Origin: JAEXOD01 sp937930275
GTDB lineage: Bacteria; Bacteroidota; Ignavibacteria; Ignavibacteriales; Melioribacteraceae
Length of the DNA stretch: 20,598 bases
Direction of reading: 5' to 3'
Assembly: GCA_036733965.1 (NCBI GenBank)
Contig: DAIMZL010000058.1
Location: 1-20,598, forward strand
Below, piece by piece: positions 1 to 8,106 of this stretch. A program made the translations under genes and the position numbers. Numbering within the stretch: position 1 is the first letter of the stretch; each line of letters begins with the position of its first letter. The notes under the pieces are model-generated. The model searched no databases, was not told the DNA's origin, and was given only the letters and a program-made list of their open reading frames with translations.

Positions 1-48
1 CTTTTAATGTCTAATAATATAAAATTTTACATTGTGTAAAAAATACCT

Positions 49-56
49 TAATTTTG
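49..56 (+). promoter_or_regulatory. Candidate Bacteroidota-type -7 element for the rhomboid operon
   Basis: TAATTTTG fits the TAnnTTTG -7 consensus of Bacteroidota housekeeping promoters and lies 24 bases before the rhomboid start. The expected TTG at 19-21 bases upstream is absent; only a T run is there. The call is therefore weak and rests on one half of the consensus. Confidence 0.3.
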
Positions 57-80
57 TAAATAAAAAACAGAGAAATAGAG

Positions 81-1007
81 ATGGGTTACTACGATAGAGA
101 TTATTACCGCCCCGGAGGATTCGGATTTTCATTTTTTCCGCCGGTTATTAAAAATTTATTAATAATAAATGCAGTTGTATTTATATTACAAACTTTATTT
201 GAAAATATTACATTTGGAGGCGTACCGGGTTGGTATTATGTAAATAGGTATTTTGCATTAAATCCTCTTGTAGGGTACGACCAAGCAATGCAACCGTACA
301 ATTTTCAGATTTGGCAACTTATAACTTATCAATTTATGCATGGCGGGTTTAGCCATATATTATTTAATATGTTTATGCTTTGGATGTTTGGAATGGAAGT
401 GGAAAATATATGGGGGAGCAAGAAATTTCTTGTTTTTTACATTCTTTGTGGTGTGGGTGCCGGTTTATTTCAAAGCTTGTTCCCGCTGCTTTTAGGTTTA
501 GATGCAGCTCCCACAGTTGGTGCAAGCGGTTCGGTTTTTGGTGTGATGATAGCATTTGCAATGTTTTTTCCTGATAGATATATTTTCTTATATTTTCTTT
601 TGCCTATTAAAGCAAAATACTTAGTTGCCTTTTTAGTTGTAATTGAATTTTTATCCGTTGGTAATATGAGTTTTGTTGCTCACTTAGCACATATAGGCGG
701 TGCGGTAACCGGTTTCTTTTTTGTTTTATTTGATAAACAACATAATTTTAATTTTGACAGATTTTTTAAGGGAAATAGAAGTAAAGGGAACATAAACTAT
801 AATTTTAGGCGCCCTTCCTCTTCTCATGCGTATAATAATGTTGAAGATGCGGACTTTGTTGACATAAACAAAACACACAACATTAACGACGAAGAAGCTA
901 CACAAGAAGAAATTGACAGAATACTTGATAAAATCAGCCAATCGGGTTACAATAACTTAACCGATAGAGAAAAGCGGATATTATTTAATGCAAGCAAAAA
1001 ACAATAG
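81..1007 (+). CDS. Rhomboid family intramembrane serine protease
   Basis: Intramembrane protease predicted to cleave transmembrane segments of membrane proteins; substrate unknown. The 308-residue product shows the rhomboid signature: HxxxN in SHILFN (His92, Asn96), catalytic Ser149 in GASGSVFG, and catalytic His204 in HLAHIGG. About six hydrophobic helices span residues 22-217. A soluble tail follows and ends in a conserved-looking segment (about 277-305, EEIDRILDKISQSGYNNLTD) that resembles the DUF6576 extension of Bacteroidetes rhomboids. The ATG at 81 gives a full-length family protein; only a weak AGAG precedes it. It is the first gene of a three-gene operon, overlapping the next gene by 20 bases. 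The family is secure from the catalytic dyad; the C-terminal domain name is from memory of the family. Confidence 0.93.
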   Translation: MGYYDRDYYRPGGFGFSFFPPVIKNLLIINAVVFILQTLFENITFGGVPGWYYVNRYFALNPLVGYDQAMQPYNFQIWQLITYQFMHGGFSHILFNMFMLWMFGMEVENIWGSKKFLVFYILCGVGAGLFQSLFPLLLGLDAAPTVGASGSVFGVMIAFAMFFPDRYIFLYFLLPIKAKYLVAFLVVIEFLSVGNMSFVAHLAHIGGAVTGFFFVLFDKQHNFNFDRFFKGNRSKGNINYNFRRPSSSHAYNNVEDADFVDINKTHNINDEEATQEEIDRILDKISQSGYNNLTDREKRILFNASKKQ

Positions 1008-1302
1008 TTTAATTTTATCAATAATTATTTTTGTTTTGCTTTTTGGCTGCAATACTCCAAAAGAAATAGACAAAACTACTTTAAGCAAAACTTATGTTGA
1101 CATAATGATTGCACAAGAAATATATTTGCCTAATTTTGATTCGCTTAAAATTAAAAAGCAAAAAATATTTAAAAAGTACGGCATTACTGAAAAAGATTAC
1201 AATTATACACTTGAAAGTTATAAAGCAGATACCGAAAAATGGAACGAATTTTTTGCTTCTTCGCTTGCATACCTCGATACACTTAAAAAACGAGTAAAAT
1301 AG
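988..1302 (+). CDS. Small lipoprotein, DUF4296-like
   Basis: A 104-residue predicted lipoprotein. The N-terminus is a short charged stretch, a hydrophobic helix and a lipobox LLFG-Cys21, so it should be lipid-anchored in the envelope. The mature part is short, helical and rich in Lys, with a segment near YVDIMIAQEIY that recalls DUF4296 proteins of Bacteroidetes; this match is by eye only. It overlaps the end of the rhomboid gene by 20 bases and its stop directly abuts the ATG of the next gene, so the three are very likely co-translated. No enzymatic motif is seen and the function is unknown. Confidence 0.75.
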   Translation: MQAKNNSLILSIIIFVLLFGCNTPKEIDKTTLSKTYVDIMIAQEIYLPNFDSLKIKKQKIFKKYGITEKDYNYTLESYKADTEKWNEFFASSLAYLDTLKKRVK

Positions 1303-1590
1303 ATGAAAGTATTTTTGGACGATATACGTACCGAACCCGCAGGTTGGATACGAACCAAAACCGCAGATGAAACAATTGATATACTATTAAATAATGTTGT
1401 TGAAGAATTAAGTTTAGATTACGATTTAGGCGGTGAAATTTATTGCGGTAACGGATTTGATGTTCTAATTTGGATTGATAATAATAAAAAAAATCCTCAG
1501 TTTACTATGCCTAAAAAAATACATATACATTCCACTCATTCATTTTACCGCCCACGAATGGAATCTTTTGTAAAACAATTATTAAAATAA
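1303..1590 (+). CDS. Stand-alone cyclic-phosphate processing receiver-like domain protein
   Basis: A 95-residue protein made of one domain. It matches the pattern of the cREC (cyclic-phosphate processing receiver) group: LDDIR at the start (Asp6, Asp7), a PxGW segment (residues 12-15), SLDYDLGG (Asp39, Asp41), GFDVLIWID (51-59) and IHIHSTH (His74, His76). Such domains share the receiver fold but have the extra acidic and His residues of a proposed nucleotide or cyclic-phosphate hydrolase rather than a phospho-relay role; this is a family prediction, not shown here. It begins on the base after the preceding stop codon, so it is the third gene of the rhomboid operon. No partner kinase is adjacent. 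Confidence 0.8.
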   Translation: MKVFLDDIRTEPAGWIRTKTADETIDILLNNVVEELSLDYDLGGEIYCGNGFDVLIWIDNNKKNPQFTMPKKIHIHSTHSFYRPRMESFVKQLLK

Positions 1591-1960
1591 CCACCGCATC
1601 TATTTTTTATTTCCAATAAATAAATTCATGGGTTGGGATTATTGCCCCTCCCCCACGCATGAATTCGTGGGCTACTTAACACTCAACATTTAACATATTT
1701 TTGAACCAGGATTTTCAGGATGAAAAAAGGATTCACAGGATATAACCAATTATCATTAATTTTGTCTATTATCTAACATCTAACGTCTTAATTCTAAGGT
1801 CTTCCGGCTCCGGAGGAACGATATTTTTGTAACCCGCATAAACACGAAAATATTTTAGCCTTGTAGAGGCGACATTGGTTTTTGGATACATATATTCCCC
1901 ATGAATGATTTCGTGTGCTGCGAGGTTTGTTATTCAACATTTAACACTCAACATTTAACA
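1591..1960. repeat. Non-coding patchwork of short intergenic repeats
   Basis: No gene is seen in these 370 bases. Instead, several repeat-like pieces lie end to end: a CCCACG/CGTGGG hairpin (1652-1671, loop CATGAATT); an AACACTCAACATTTAAC tract at 1678-1694 that recurs at 1943-1959; an 18-base direct repeat of the form AGGATTxxCAGGAT (1708-1741); a CCGG/GGAGG-rich palindrome followed by TTTGTAAC (about 1801-1835); and a CCTTGTAGAGGCGACATT hairpin (1858-1875) of the same family as the hairpins at the far end of the window. It separates the convergent rhomboid operon and dnaE fragment. Confidence 0.75.
1652..1671. repeat. CCCACG-CGTGGG hairpin of an intergenic repeat
   Basis: Perfect 6-bp stem CCCACG/CGTGGG around the loop CATGAATT. 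There is no T tract on either side, so it does not look like an intrinsic terminator. A degenerate relative (CCATGAATGATTTCGTG) lies at about 1899-1915. Confidence 0.6.
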
Positions 1961-3640
1961 TTATAAATACGCTTGACGTAATTTTTCTTGGTCAAGAACA
2001 TTAACCATATTAAATTCGTTTTCGTCAACACGTTCAACATCACCGAAATAATTATTTTCTGCGCTATCTTTTTGAGAAACCGTTTTAACATTTTTAACAG
2101 AAAGAATAGCCATTTTTTCCACTATAATATTATTTCCTCCTTCGGCATCAACCGTTCCTTTTATGTAATAAGGACCCATGGAAAGAGTCATCTCGGCATA
2201 AAGTTCGTACTCCTTAGGAAAAATAACCGCTTCAAAAGTTCCGGTTAAATCTTCAAGCGAAAGAAATTTCATAATTCGATTTGATTTTGTTTTAATACGT
2301 TTACTTGCCATATACCAGCCGATCATTTTAACCGACTTCCCCGCATATTTTGCCATATCGGCAGCTTTAATAATTTCGGGACGTTTGGTAAATCTTTCAA
2401 AAAAGTATAACGGATGTTTTGTAACCATAAAGTCAAACAATTCATACTCTGCCGCACAAATTTCTTCAATACTATATTCAACATCCGTATTAGCCAACTT
2501 TTCCAGTTCAATGGATTCATCCTCAAAAAGATTAAAATAATCTGCTTCCAAAATACGTCTGTGTTTAATATAAATATCAAGTAACCGCATTAAAGCAGGG
2601 CGTGTTTTATTAAAACACTGCATAGCCCCTATTTTAATTAGTAAATAAGTATCTTCGTATCCGGGTTTTACGCGCAAAAGGAAGTCCAGCAACGACTTGT
2701 ATTCACCGTTTGCAGTTCTTTCTTCAACAATTTTTTCTGCTGTTTTATTCCGCAAACCTTTAATAGCTAAAAACCCTATCCGTATTAACTTATCGTATCC
2801 CGTATATTCAACCATACTATTATTAACGCAAGGTAATAAAACCTCTATCCCCAATCTTTTTGCCTCTTGTATATAAACCGCCGGTAGGTAATAGCCCCCG
2901 CCGTTAGAAAGCACGCTTGAAAGGAACTCCGCGGGGTAATGTACCTTTAAGTAAGCTACCTGAAACGATAGCAACGCAAAAGACGCACTATGTGCTTTAC
3001 AAAAGGCATAACCGGCAAACGATTCTATTTGCCGCCATAACTCCTTAACAACATACTCGTTATAACCTTTTTCCCTGCACGATTCAAAAAATCGAGCTTC
3101 TACCTGTTGCATTGCGTTGTGCGATCTCATTTTACCGCTCATCGCACGCCTTAATAAATCAGCTTCTTCTAAAGTTAAACCTACAACAAGATGCGCCACT
3201 TTTATAACATCTTCCTGATAAATCATTACTCCGTATGTTTCGCTTAAAATCTCCTTAAGCTGAGGCAGCAAATATTTTCTTCTTTGCGGATTTTTGTGCC
3301 TTAAAATAAATTCCTGCATCATGCCGCTTTCGGCAACCCCCGGACGTATAACCGAGCTGGCAGCGGTAAGAAGTTCAAAATTATCGCAATCTAATTTTTT
3401 TAATAAAGACCTCATTCCGGGCGACTCGATATAAAAACAACCTATGGTTTTTCCTTCCCTTATAATTTTTTTTGTCCCTTCGTCGTTAAAAAGCATGTTA
3501 TAATCGTATATATCAAAATCTACTCCGCCTTTATTACGGGCTATTTCGGGATAAACTATCGGTAAAGCATCTTTACTACGCTTTGTTTCCGGTAGTTTGT
3601 ACGATTCCATATCTATGCTAAATTCGGTTCTATCTTCCAT
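1961..3640 (-). CDS. dnaE: DNA polymerase III alpha subunit, C-terminal half only (no PHP or palm)
   Basis: The 559-residue product aligns with the second half of bacterial replicative or DnaE2-type polymerases. It starts just after the region that holds the third catalytic Asp in E. coli DnaE (Asp555). Visible parts in order: GCFYIESPGMRSLL (67-80), AASSVIRPGVAESGMM (94-109), YQEDVIKVAH (141-150) with LLRRAMSGK, the finger segment FAGYAFCKAHSASFALLSFQ (208-227), a helix-hairpin-helix region (about 290-345) and an OB fold (about 430-505). PHP, palm and all three catalytic Asp are missing; the full-length family has about 1000-1170 residues. The reading frame is open throughout. The 128 bases upstream are non-coding and lead to a divergent gene, so the missing half is not adjacent. 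It may be one half of a split gene or a remnant. DnaE1 versus DnaE2 cannot be decided here. Confidence 0.88.
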   Translation of the reverse strand: MEDRTEFSIDMESYKLPETKRSKDALPIVYPEIARNKGGVDFDIYDYNMLFNDEGTKKIIREGKTIGCFYIESPGMRSLLKKLDCDNFELLTAASSVIRPGVAESGMMQEFILRHKNPQRRKYLLPQLKEILSETYGVMIYQEDVIKVAHLVVGLTLEEADLLRRAMSGKMRSHNAMQQVEARFFESCREKGYNEYVVKELWRQIESFAGYAFCKAHSASFALLSFQVAYLKVHYPAEFLSSVLSNGGGYYLPAVYIQEAKRLGIEVLLPCVNNSMVEYTGYDKLIRIGFLAIKGLRNKTAEKIVEERTANGEYKSLLDFLLRVKPGYEDTYLLIKIGAMQCFNKTRPALMRLLDIYIKHRRILEADYFNLFEDESIELEKLANTDVEYSIEEICAAEYELFDFMVTKHPLYFFERFTKRPEIIKAADMAKYAGKSVKMIGWYMASKRIKTKSNRIMKFLSLEDLTGTFEAVIFPKEYELYAEMTLSMGPYYIKGTVDAEGGNNIIVEKMAILSVKNVKTVSQKDSAENNYFGDVERVDENEFNMVNVLDQEKLRQAYL

Positions 3641-3653
3641 TTGTACTACATTA

Positions 3654-3702
3654 TAGTAAACATTTGTACACTAAAATTAATACATTTTTAATAATTATGC
3701 AA
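3654..3702 (-). promoter_or_regulatory. Predicted promoter and 20-bp palindromic operator of the dnaE fragment
   Basis: On the minus strand, TTG (3700-3702), a 20-base spacer and TAATTTTA (3672-3679) nearly match the Bacteroidota promoter TTG-N19-21-TAnnTTTG. Directly downstream, over the expected transcription start, lies a palindrome of the form TAGTNNACANNTGTNNACTA (3654-3673), with 14 of 20 positions symmetric. A TATAAT box at 3650-3655 touches it, and a further half-site TAGTACA runs up to the start codon. The placement suits a repressor. An SOS-type (LexA) role is only a guess from the gene it precedes. Confidence 0.5.
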
Positions 3703-3722
3703 GTCTTCTATATTTTTTATAC

Positions 3723-3752
3723 TTGAATTTTTTTTAATTATTTTTATTTTTG
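3723..3752 (+). promoter_or_regulatory. Bacteroidota-type promoter of the response regulator gene
   Basis: TTG (3723-3725), 19 bases, then TATTTTTG (3745-3752) matches TTG-N19-21-TAnnTTTG exactly. The ATG at 3781 follows after 28 bases, a normal leader length. This is the best promoter match in the window. Confidence 0.6.
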
Positions 3753-3780
3753 TAAGCAATTAAAATCAGTGAGTTATAAA

Positions 3781-4146
3781 ATGAAATCTGTATTGGTGGT
3801 TGATGATAGTTATGCTTTTGCCGCCATGCTGCAAAAAGCATTGATGATGCGAGGCGAAACAAAAGTTGAACTGGCAAAAAACGGAGTTGAAGGATTAGAA
3901 ATATTAAAAAAAGGACTCCCTTCATTAATAATGCTTGATATTGAGATGCCCGTTATGAACGGAATTCAATTTTTAGAAACTATACGAAAAAATGAACAAT
4001 ACAAAAATTTACCGGTAATAATAATGTCTGCTAACAAAAATGCCGAAATAATAAAAAAAGCTTTAAGTTTAGGCGTATCGGATTACATGTTAAAACCGGC
4101 AAGCATTCAAACAATATTAGAAAAAGTAAACAAAGTAATGGAATAG
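3781..4146 (+). CDS. Single-domain response regulator (CheY-like receiver)
   Basis: A 121-residue receiver domain with no output domain. The phosphorylation site is Asp53 (MLDIEMP), with the acidic pair Asp8-Asp9, the switch Ser83 and the conserved Lys105 in DYMLKP. Such proteins pass a phosphoryl group to another protein or bind a target directly. The ATG at 3781 is preferred over a GTG at 3769 because it gives the usual receiver start MKSVLVVDD and sits well after a clear promoter. Nothing adjacent names a cognate kinase; the orphan kinase at 13720-15894 is one candidate partner, by inference only. It converges with the permease gene, with only two bases between the stop codons. Confidence 0.9.
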   Translation: MKSVLVVDDSYAFAAMLQKALMMRGETKVELAKNGVEGLEILKKGLPSLIMLDIEMPVMNGIQFLETIRKNEQYKNLPVIIMSANKNAEIIKKALSLGVSDYMLKPASIQTILEKVNKVME

Positions 4147-4148
4147 CT

Positions 4149-5177
4149 CTATATAATTATTTCAATGCCGGTTATCAAAAAATAGATAACAATTACATTT
4201 ATAAAAAACACCGTTAAAAATAAAAGCGATTCCTTTTTCCCTAATAATTTTAATAATAACACAAACGAACTAAAACAAATACCGACTGAAGTAATAGAAA
4301 AACTTACTGCTGCAGCCAAGTCTAACCCACCGTATTTAATTAAGGGACTTAAAGTAATAATATCCGCACCGTTACATAAGTAAATAGGTATTCCTAAAAT
4401 AATTAGTAAAATTGGTTTAAAGAAACCGGAATTAAAGTTTAAAATATTAACGGCATTTGAATGAAATATAAAATCAATAGTAATACTTATAAATGCAGCA
4501 ATTAAAAGATAAGGAAAAAGACTTTTGAAAATTAGATATGTTTCCTCATAAATATCAAAAACAAATAATTTTTTACATCCGTTAGTTTTGCACGAAGTAA
4601 ATATTTCTGCATTATTAATATTTTTCCGTTTATTTAATTTATCCAATATAATTGCCGTAAATACCGAAATAATAAATGCGGCAACAACTCTATAAATAGT
4701 ATATCTTATTCCTAAAACCGATAGAGATAACACAACTATATACGGATTTAATAAAGGTGCTGCAATAATTATTATATAAGCAATCTTATAGTTTACTTTT
4801 GTTCCAAATGTTTTAATAATGGGTATAATGCTGCATGCACAAACAGGTATAACCGAAGCAAATATGAAAGCAGAATATATAGTTTTAGGTACAAAATTTT
4901 TAATTTTTATAAAATGTTTTTCAATTATTTGAGAAATAAAAATGCCTAAGATTACAACAAACCATAATTCAATTAAATTTTCATAAATAGAAAATGCCCA
5001 GCGAGGCAATTTTGCATAAATTATACAGTTTTGTTTTGTATTATATGTTATTCCGTAGTATGATTTATAAATCGTATCCAATATTATAACAAAAAGCGGA
5101 ATAAAAACAAATGCTTTTAATATACTTTTACGCAATGAAATTATTATAATTTTAATGTTTATAATTAGTTCGTTCAT
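4149..5177 (-). CDS. ArsP/DUF318 (UPF0718)-type permease
   Basis: A 342-residue integral membrane protein with two related halves, as in the ArsP_1/DUF318 permease family, whose characterised members export organoarsenicals. The first half has PVCACSIIPI (Cys113, Cys115) and a following NPYIVVLSLSVLGIR segment; the second has GIPIYLCNGAD (Cys268) and a GGLDLAAAVSFSIT segment. A hydrophilic loop between the halves holds SCKTNGCKK (Cys196, Cys201), which could bind a metal or thiol compound. It is the last gene of a four-gene operon, two bases after the stop of the T9SS protein gene. The substrate is unknown; arsenic transport should not be assumed, since no ars gene is nearby. Confidence 0.8.
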   Translation of the reverse strand: MNELIINIKIIIISLRKSILKAFVFIPLFVIILDTIYKSYYGITYNTKQNCIIYAKLPRWAFSIYENLIELWFVVILGIFISQIIEKHFIKIKNFVPKTIYSAFIFASVIPVCACSIIPIIKTFGTKVNYKIAYIIIIAAPLLNPYIVVLSLSVLGIRYTIYRVVAAFIISVFTAIILDKLNKRKNINNAEIFTSCKTNGCKKLFVFDIYEETYLIFKSLFPYLLIAAFISITIDFIFHSNAVNILNFNSGFFKPILLIILGIPIYLCNGADIITLSPLIKYGGLDLAAAVSFSITSVGICFSSFVLLLKLLGKKESLLFLTVFFINVIVIYFLITGIEIII

Positions 5178-5179
5178 AA

Positions 5180-6643
5180 TTATTTTAAATATGTCATCTT
5201 TAAAACCTTATTAAAATTCGGTTCATTATTCCCCGTTTTTATGTTTAGTTTGTAAAAATAAACTCCTCCTGCCAAATTATTTAAATCTATTGTCAACTCG
5301 TTATAACCTGCATCTTTTATTCCCAAGTCATATACCTTAATTAATTCACCAAGTACCGTATATAAGTATATTTCCGTATAAGCCGGTTTCTTTAAATAAT
5401 ATCCTATTGTTGTAGAAGAGTTAAACGGATTAGGGAAGTTTTGATTAAGGTTAAATTCATATTTTTTAATATCATTATTTTTAATTTCGTTTACAATCAG
5501 TCTATTTTCCCAAACACATAACGGCGCCGATAACCCGCTTCCGCCTAATACATCAGAAGCTGAAACAATATCCGTATCCCCGTCATTATCTATATCAAAT
5601 GTACATAGGGGCCAAGGACCGTTATAATTTTGCACTAAATTTATTTTCTCCCAATTATCTCCGGTTTGATTAATATTTTTGTAGATATTTAGTTTATCCC
5701 CTGAAAATGAATTTGCAATAATATCAATTAAACCATCATTATTTAAATCAGCTGTGACTACTGTTAACGGTGATGAGGAGTTATTATCAACAAATACTCG
5801 TGTCCATTTCACCGAGTCTTCACCGGAATTTTTCCATAAAGATATTTCCGCACTCGAGTAACCACAAGAAATAACATCGAGAAAGCCGTCCATATTAATA
5901 TCACAAATTGTTACCCAATGGGGCAATTCCGTATTTTTAGTTATCAAATTTTTGGTAAAAGTTAGCGAGTCGCCTCCTTCATTTTTAAACCATGCCACTT
6001 GGTGTAATCCGGAAGAGCCTGCTACAATATCAATTTTTCCGTCACCGTTAATATCCCCTGCAGCAATTGTTTGAGAAAACGAAAAATCTTTTGTAACCGT
6101 GTTTTGATGCCATGATAGCGGAGTACCGCAATTATTTTTCCACCAATCTATTCTATTAACCGTACCGCCGCAGCTTGCAATCAAATCTTTATTACCGTCA
6201 TTATCAATATCTTCAATAAGCACCATGTGTGCATTTTCAAAATTATTGCTTATAACATATTTTTGCCAACTTTTAGCATTTTCTCCCAAATTAATATATA
6301 AAGCCACACAATTATTTGTACCGCTACTTATTGCAAAGTCCGGCAAACTATCGTTATTAATATCTTTTGCATAAACATATAAGGGTGCTATAAAATTACT
6401 ATCAACAATAATTTTTGTAAAAGATTGAACTAAGTTACCGTTATTTATCCAGATTACTATTTTGTTTTTTTGCTTATAACATGCTATTATATCATTATCT
6501 CCGTCATTATCAAAATCAGCATAATGTAATCCGGATATTCTTTCGCCTTCTATCTCCAGTTGATGCTTCTCAAAATTAAATTGTCCGTTGGTACTAATAC
6601 TTAAAACTAAATTAATAATCAAAATTTTAAATAATGTTTTCAT
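5180..6643 (-). CDS. Secreted FG-GAP/VCBS repeat beta-propeller protein with T9SS sorting domain
   Basis: A 487-residue exported protein. It has a signal peptide (residues 1 to about 20, ending STNGQ), then seven calcium-loop repeats spaced about 50 residues apart, each with a DxDxDGxxD-type core (starting near 43, 94, 145, 197, 247, 298 and 349; for example DFDNDGDND and DINGDGKID). These form an FG-GAP/VCBS-like seven-bladed propeller. A linker and a type A T9SS C-terminal domain follow from about residue 405, opening with NFPNPFNSSTTIGY and ending with GGVYFYKL. The protein should cross the outer membrane by type IX secretion and stay at the surface or be released. It lies seven bases after the preceding T9SS gene in one operon. 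The ligand is unknown. Confidence 0.9.
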   Translation of the reverse strand: MKTLFKILIINLVLSISTNGQFNFEKHQLEIEGERISGLHYADFDNDGDNDIIACYKQKNKIVIWINNGNLVQSFTKIIVDSNFIAPLYVYAKDINNDSLPDFAISSGTNNCVALYINLGENAKSWQKYVISNNFENAHMVLIEDIDNDGNKDLIASCGGTVNRIDWWKNNCGTPLSWHQNTVTKDFSFSQTIAAGDINGDGKIDIVAGSSGLHQVAWFKNEGGDSLTFTKNLITKNTELPHWVTICDINMDGFLDVISCGYSSAEISLWKNSGEDSVKWTRVFVDNNSSSPLTVVTADLNNDGLIDIIANSFSGDKLNIYKNINQTGDNWEKINLVQNYNGPWPLCTFDIDNDGDTDIVSASDVLGGSGLSAPLCVWENRLIVNEIKNNDIKKYEFNLNQNFPNPFNSSTTIGYYLKKPAYTEIYLYTVLGELIKVYDLGIKDAGYNELTIDLNNLAGGVYFYKLNIKTGNNEPNFNKVLKMTYLK

Positions 6644-6650
6644 ATTCTAC

Positions 6651-8096
6651 TCACTTAAGTAATGTTAGTTTATTAATAAAGTTTTTTTTACCAACACTAA
6701 GTAAACAAAAGTAAACTCCTGAACAAGCTGTATTACCGTTATCTGCTTTGCCTTCCCACATTACTGAATAAGAACCGGAATTTTGATATCCGTTTACCAA
6801 TTCTTTAATAACTTGTCCCGTAATATCAAAAATTTGCAACTTAACATCAGAAGCCTCAGCTAAACTATAACTTATTGTTGTTGAAGGATTAAACGGATTT
6901 GGGTAATTATTGTATAAAAAAGTTTTAGGAACAAAACTTTCACCTTCGGCACTTGACGTATTTATTTCAAAAATTGTATTAAAAATATCATAATTACCAT
7001 CTTCGGAATTTGTAAAGCCTATCAACATAAATCTATCGGATGTAATTTTTAAAATGTTTGTTGCCCACTCGTTTTTCCCAAAATCAATTATATGATTCCA
7101 TTGTGTATTTCCCAAACTATCAACTTCTGTAATTAAAATATCATTGTTATAGTTATCTTTTTTACAATTACCGATTGCAATAAACATGTTTTTATCAATT
7201 TCGGTAATATCGGCACCGTAATCATAATAATTATATGCTTCTTTATAAACGCCCCATTTTTTTACTCCCGCATCGGTAAGCTTAAAAATACTAATATCCA
7301 TAAAATCGCTTCCGTGCCTATCAGAATTACCGATAAAAGTAAAACCACCGTCCAATGTAGCAATTATTTTGCCTGCACTATCAAAATTATTTCTATTCAG
7401 ATTTTTTTGCCAAACAATATTTCCCTGAAAATCCATTTTTATTGCAAGCATATCACGATTTACCGCATTAAACGAGCCGGTGGAACCTGCACATACAATA
7501 TAATCATCTTTTGTTATAATGTTTGATGCAAGTTCGCTACCGGTTCCCCCAATTTTTTTCTGCCAAATTATATTCCCTTCTTTATCGGTGTTAGTTACAT
7601 ATAAGTCATAATCCCCGCCGGTAAGGTTATTTGTATAACCGTTTAAATAAATAGCATTTTGTGTAATACATATTCCGGTTGCTGATTGTATCCCTTCTTC
7701 TTCGTAATATTTTTCCCAAAGCAAATTCCCGTCTTTATCAGTTTTAATTAAAAATATATCCTTTGATCCCTTTAAATTAGAATTTCCGGTCAAATATAAA
7801 TTTCCCGATTCGTCTTCGGCAATTGCATTACAATAATCAAAAGCTAAACTGCCAAAAGATTTATTCCAAACAATGTCACCGTTATTATTTACTTTAATTA
7901 ATAAAATATCACTATTTGTATTATCACCCGAAAAAGTTGAACCTACAATAATATAGTTATTATCCGATAACTTTATTGCATTTAAAGAAATATCCGAATT
8001 TGCCCCTCCGTATCTAACTGTTTTAATTATGCTTACTTGTGCATTTATTATTGTAGAAAGGATTATTAAAACTATTAAAAATTTAATATTTTTCAT
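6651..8096 (-). CDS. Secreted beta-propeller-like protein with T9SS sorting domain
   Basis: A 481-residue exported protein. The start at 8096 is chosen over an upstream one at 8150 because it begins a clean signal peptide (MKNIKFLIVLIILSTIINAQ), follows the stop of the DJ-1-like gene, and has an AAGGGG ribosome site six bases before it. The mature part repeats a motif of the kind IxxTDKDGNLLWEKYYGG...DGGFTFIGNS about every 50 residues, the pattern of large bacterial beta-propellers seen in Ignavibacteria and relatives. The C-terminus (about 400-481) is a T9SS type A domain starting NYPNPFNPSTTISYSL. It is the second gene of the operon. No catalytic residues are apparent; a binding or structural surface role is likely. 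Confidence 0.88.
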   Translation of the reverse strand: MKNIKFLIVLIILSTIINAQVSIIKTVRYGGANSDISLNAIKLSDNNYIIVGSTFSGDNTNSDILLIKVNNNGDIVWNKSFGSLAFDYCNAIAEDESGNLYLTGNSNLKGSKDIFLIKTDKDGNLLWEKYYEEEGIQSATGICITQNAIYLNGYTNNLTGGDYDLYVTNTDKEGNIIWQKKIGGTGSELASNIITKDDYIVCAGSTGSFNAVNRDMLAIKMDFQGNIVWQKNLNRNNFDSAGKIIATLDGGFTFIGNSDRHGSDFMDISIFKLTDAGVKKWGVYKEAYNYYDYGADITEIDKNMFIAIGNCKKDNYNNDILITEVDSLGNTQWNHIIDFGKNEWATNILKITSDRFMLIGFTNSEDGNYDIFNTIFEINTSSAEGESFVPKTFLYNNYPNPFNPSTTISYSLAEASDVKLQIFDITGQVIKELVNGYQNSGSYSVMWEGKADNGNTACSGVYFCLLSVGKKNFINKLTLLK

Positions 8097-8106
8097 TTTA
8101 TACCCC

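Noticed and set aside
726..941. Minus-strand open frames inside the rhomboid gene
   Set aside because: They are antisense to a well-supported gene and show no domain or start-site evidence.
1652..1671. Intrinsic terminator of the rhomboid operon
   Set aside because: The hairpin has no T run on either strand and looks like a dispersed repeat.
3769..3780. GTG at 3769 as start of the response regulator
   Set aside because: The ATG at 3781 gives the standard receiver start; the extra MSYK has no support.
4149..5177. Naming the permease as an arsenic exporter
   Set aside because: Family resemblance is clear, but there is no arsR, arsM or other ars gene and the family has varied substrates.
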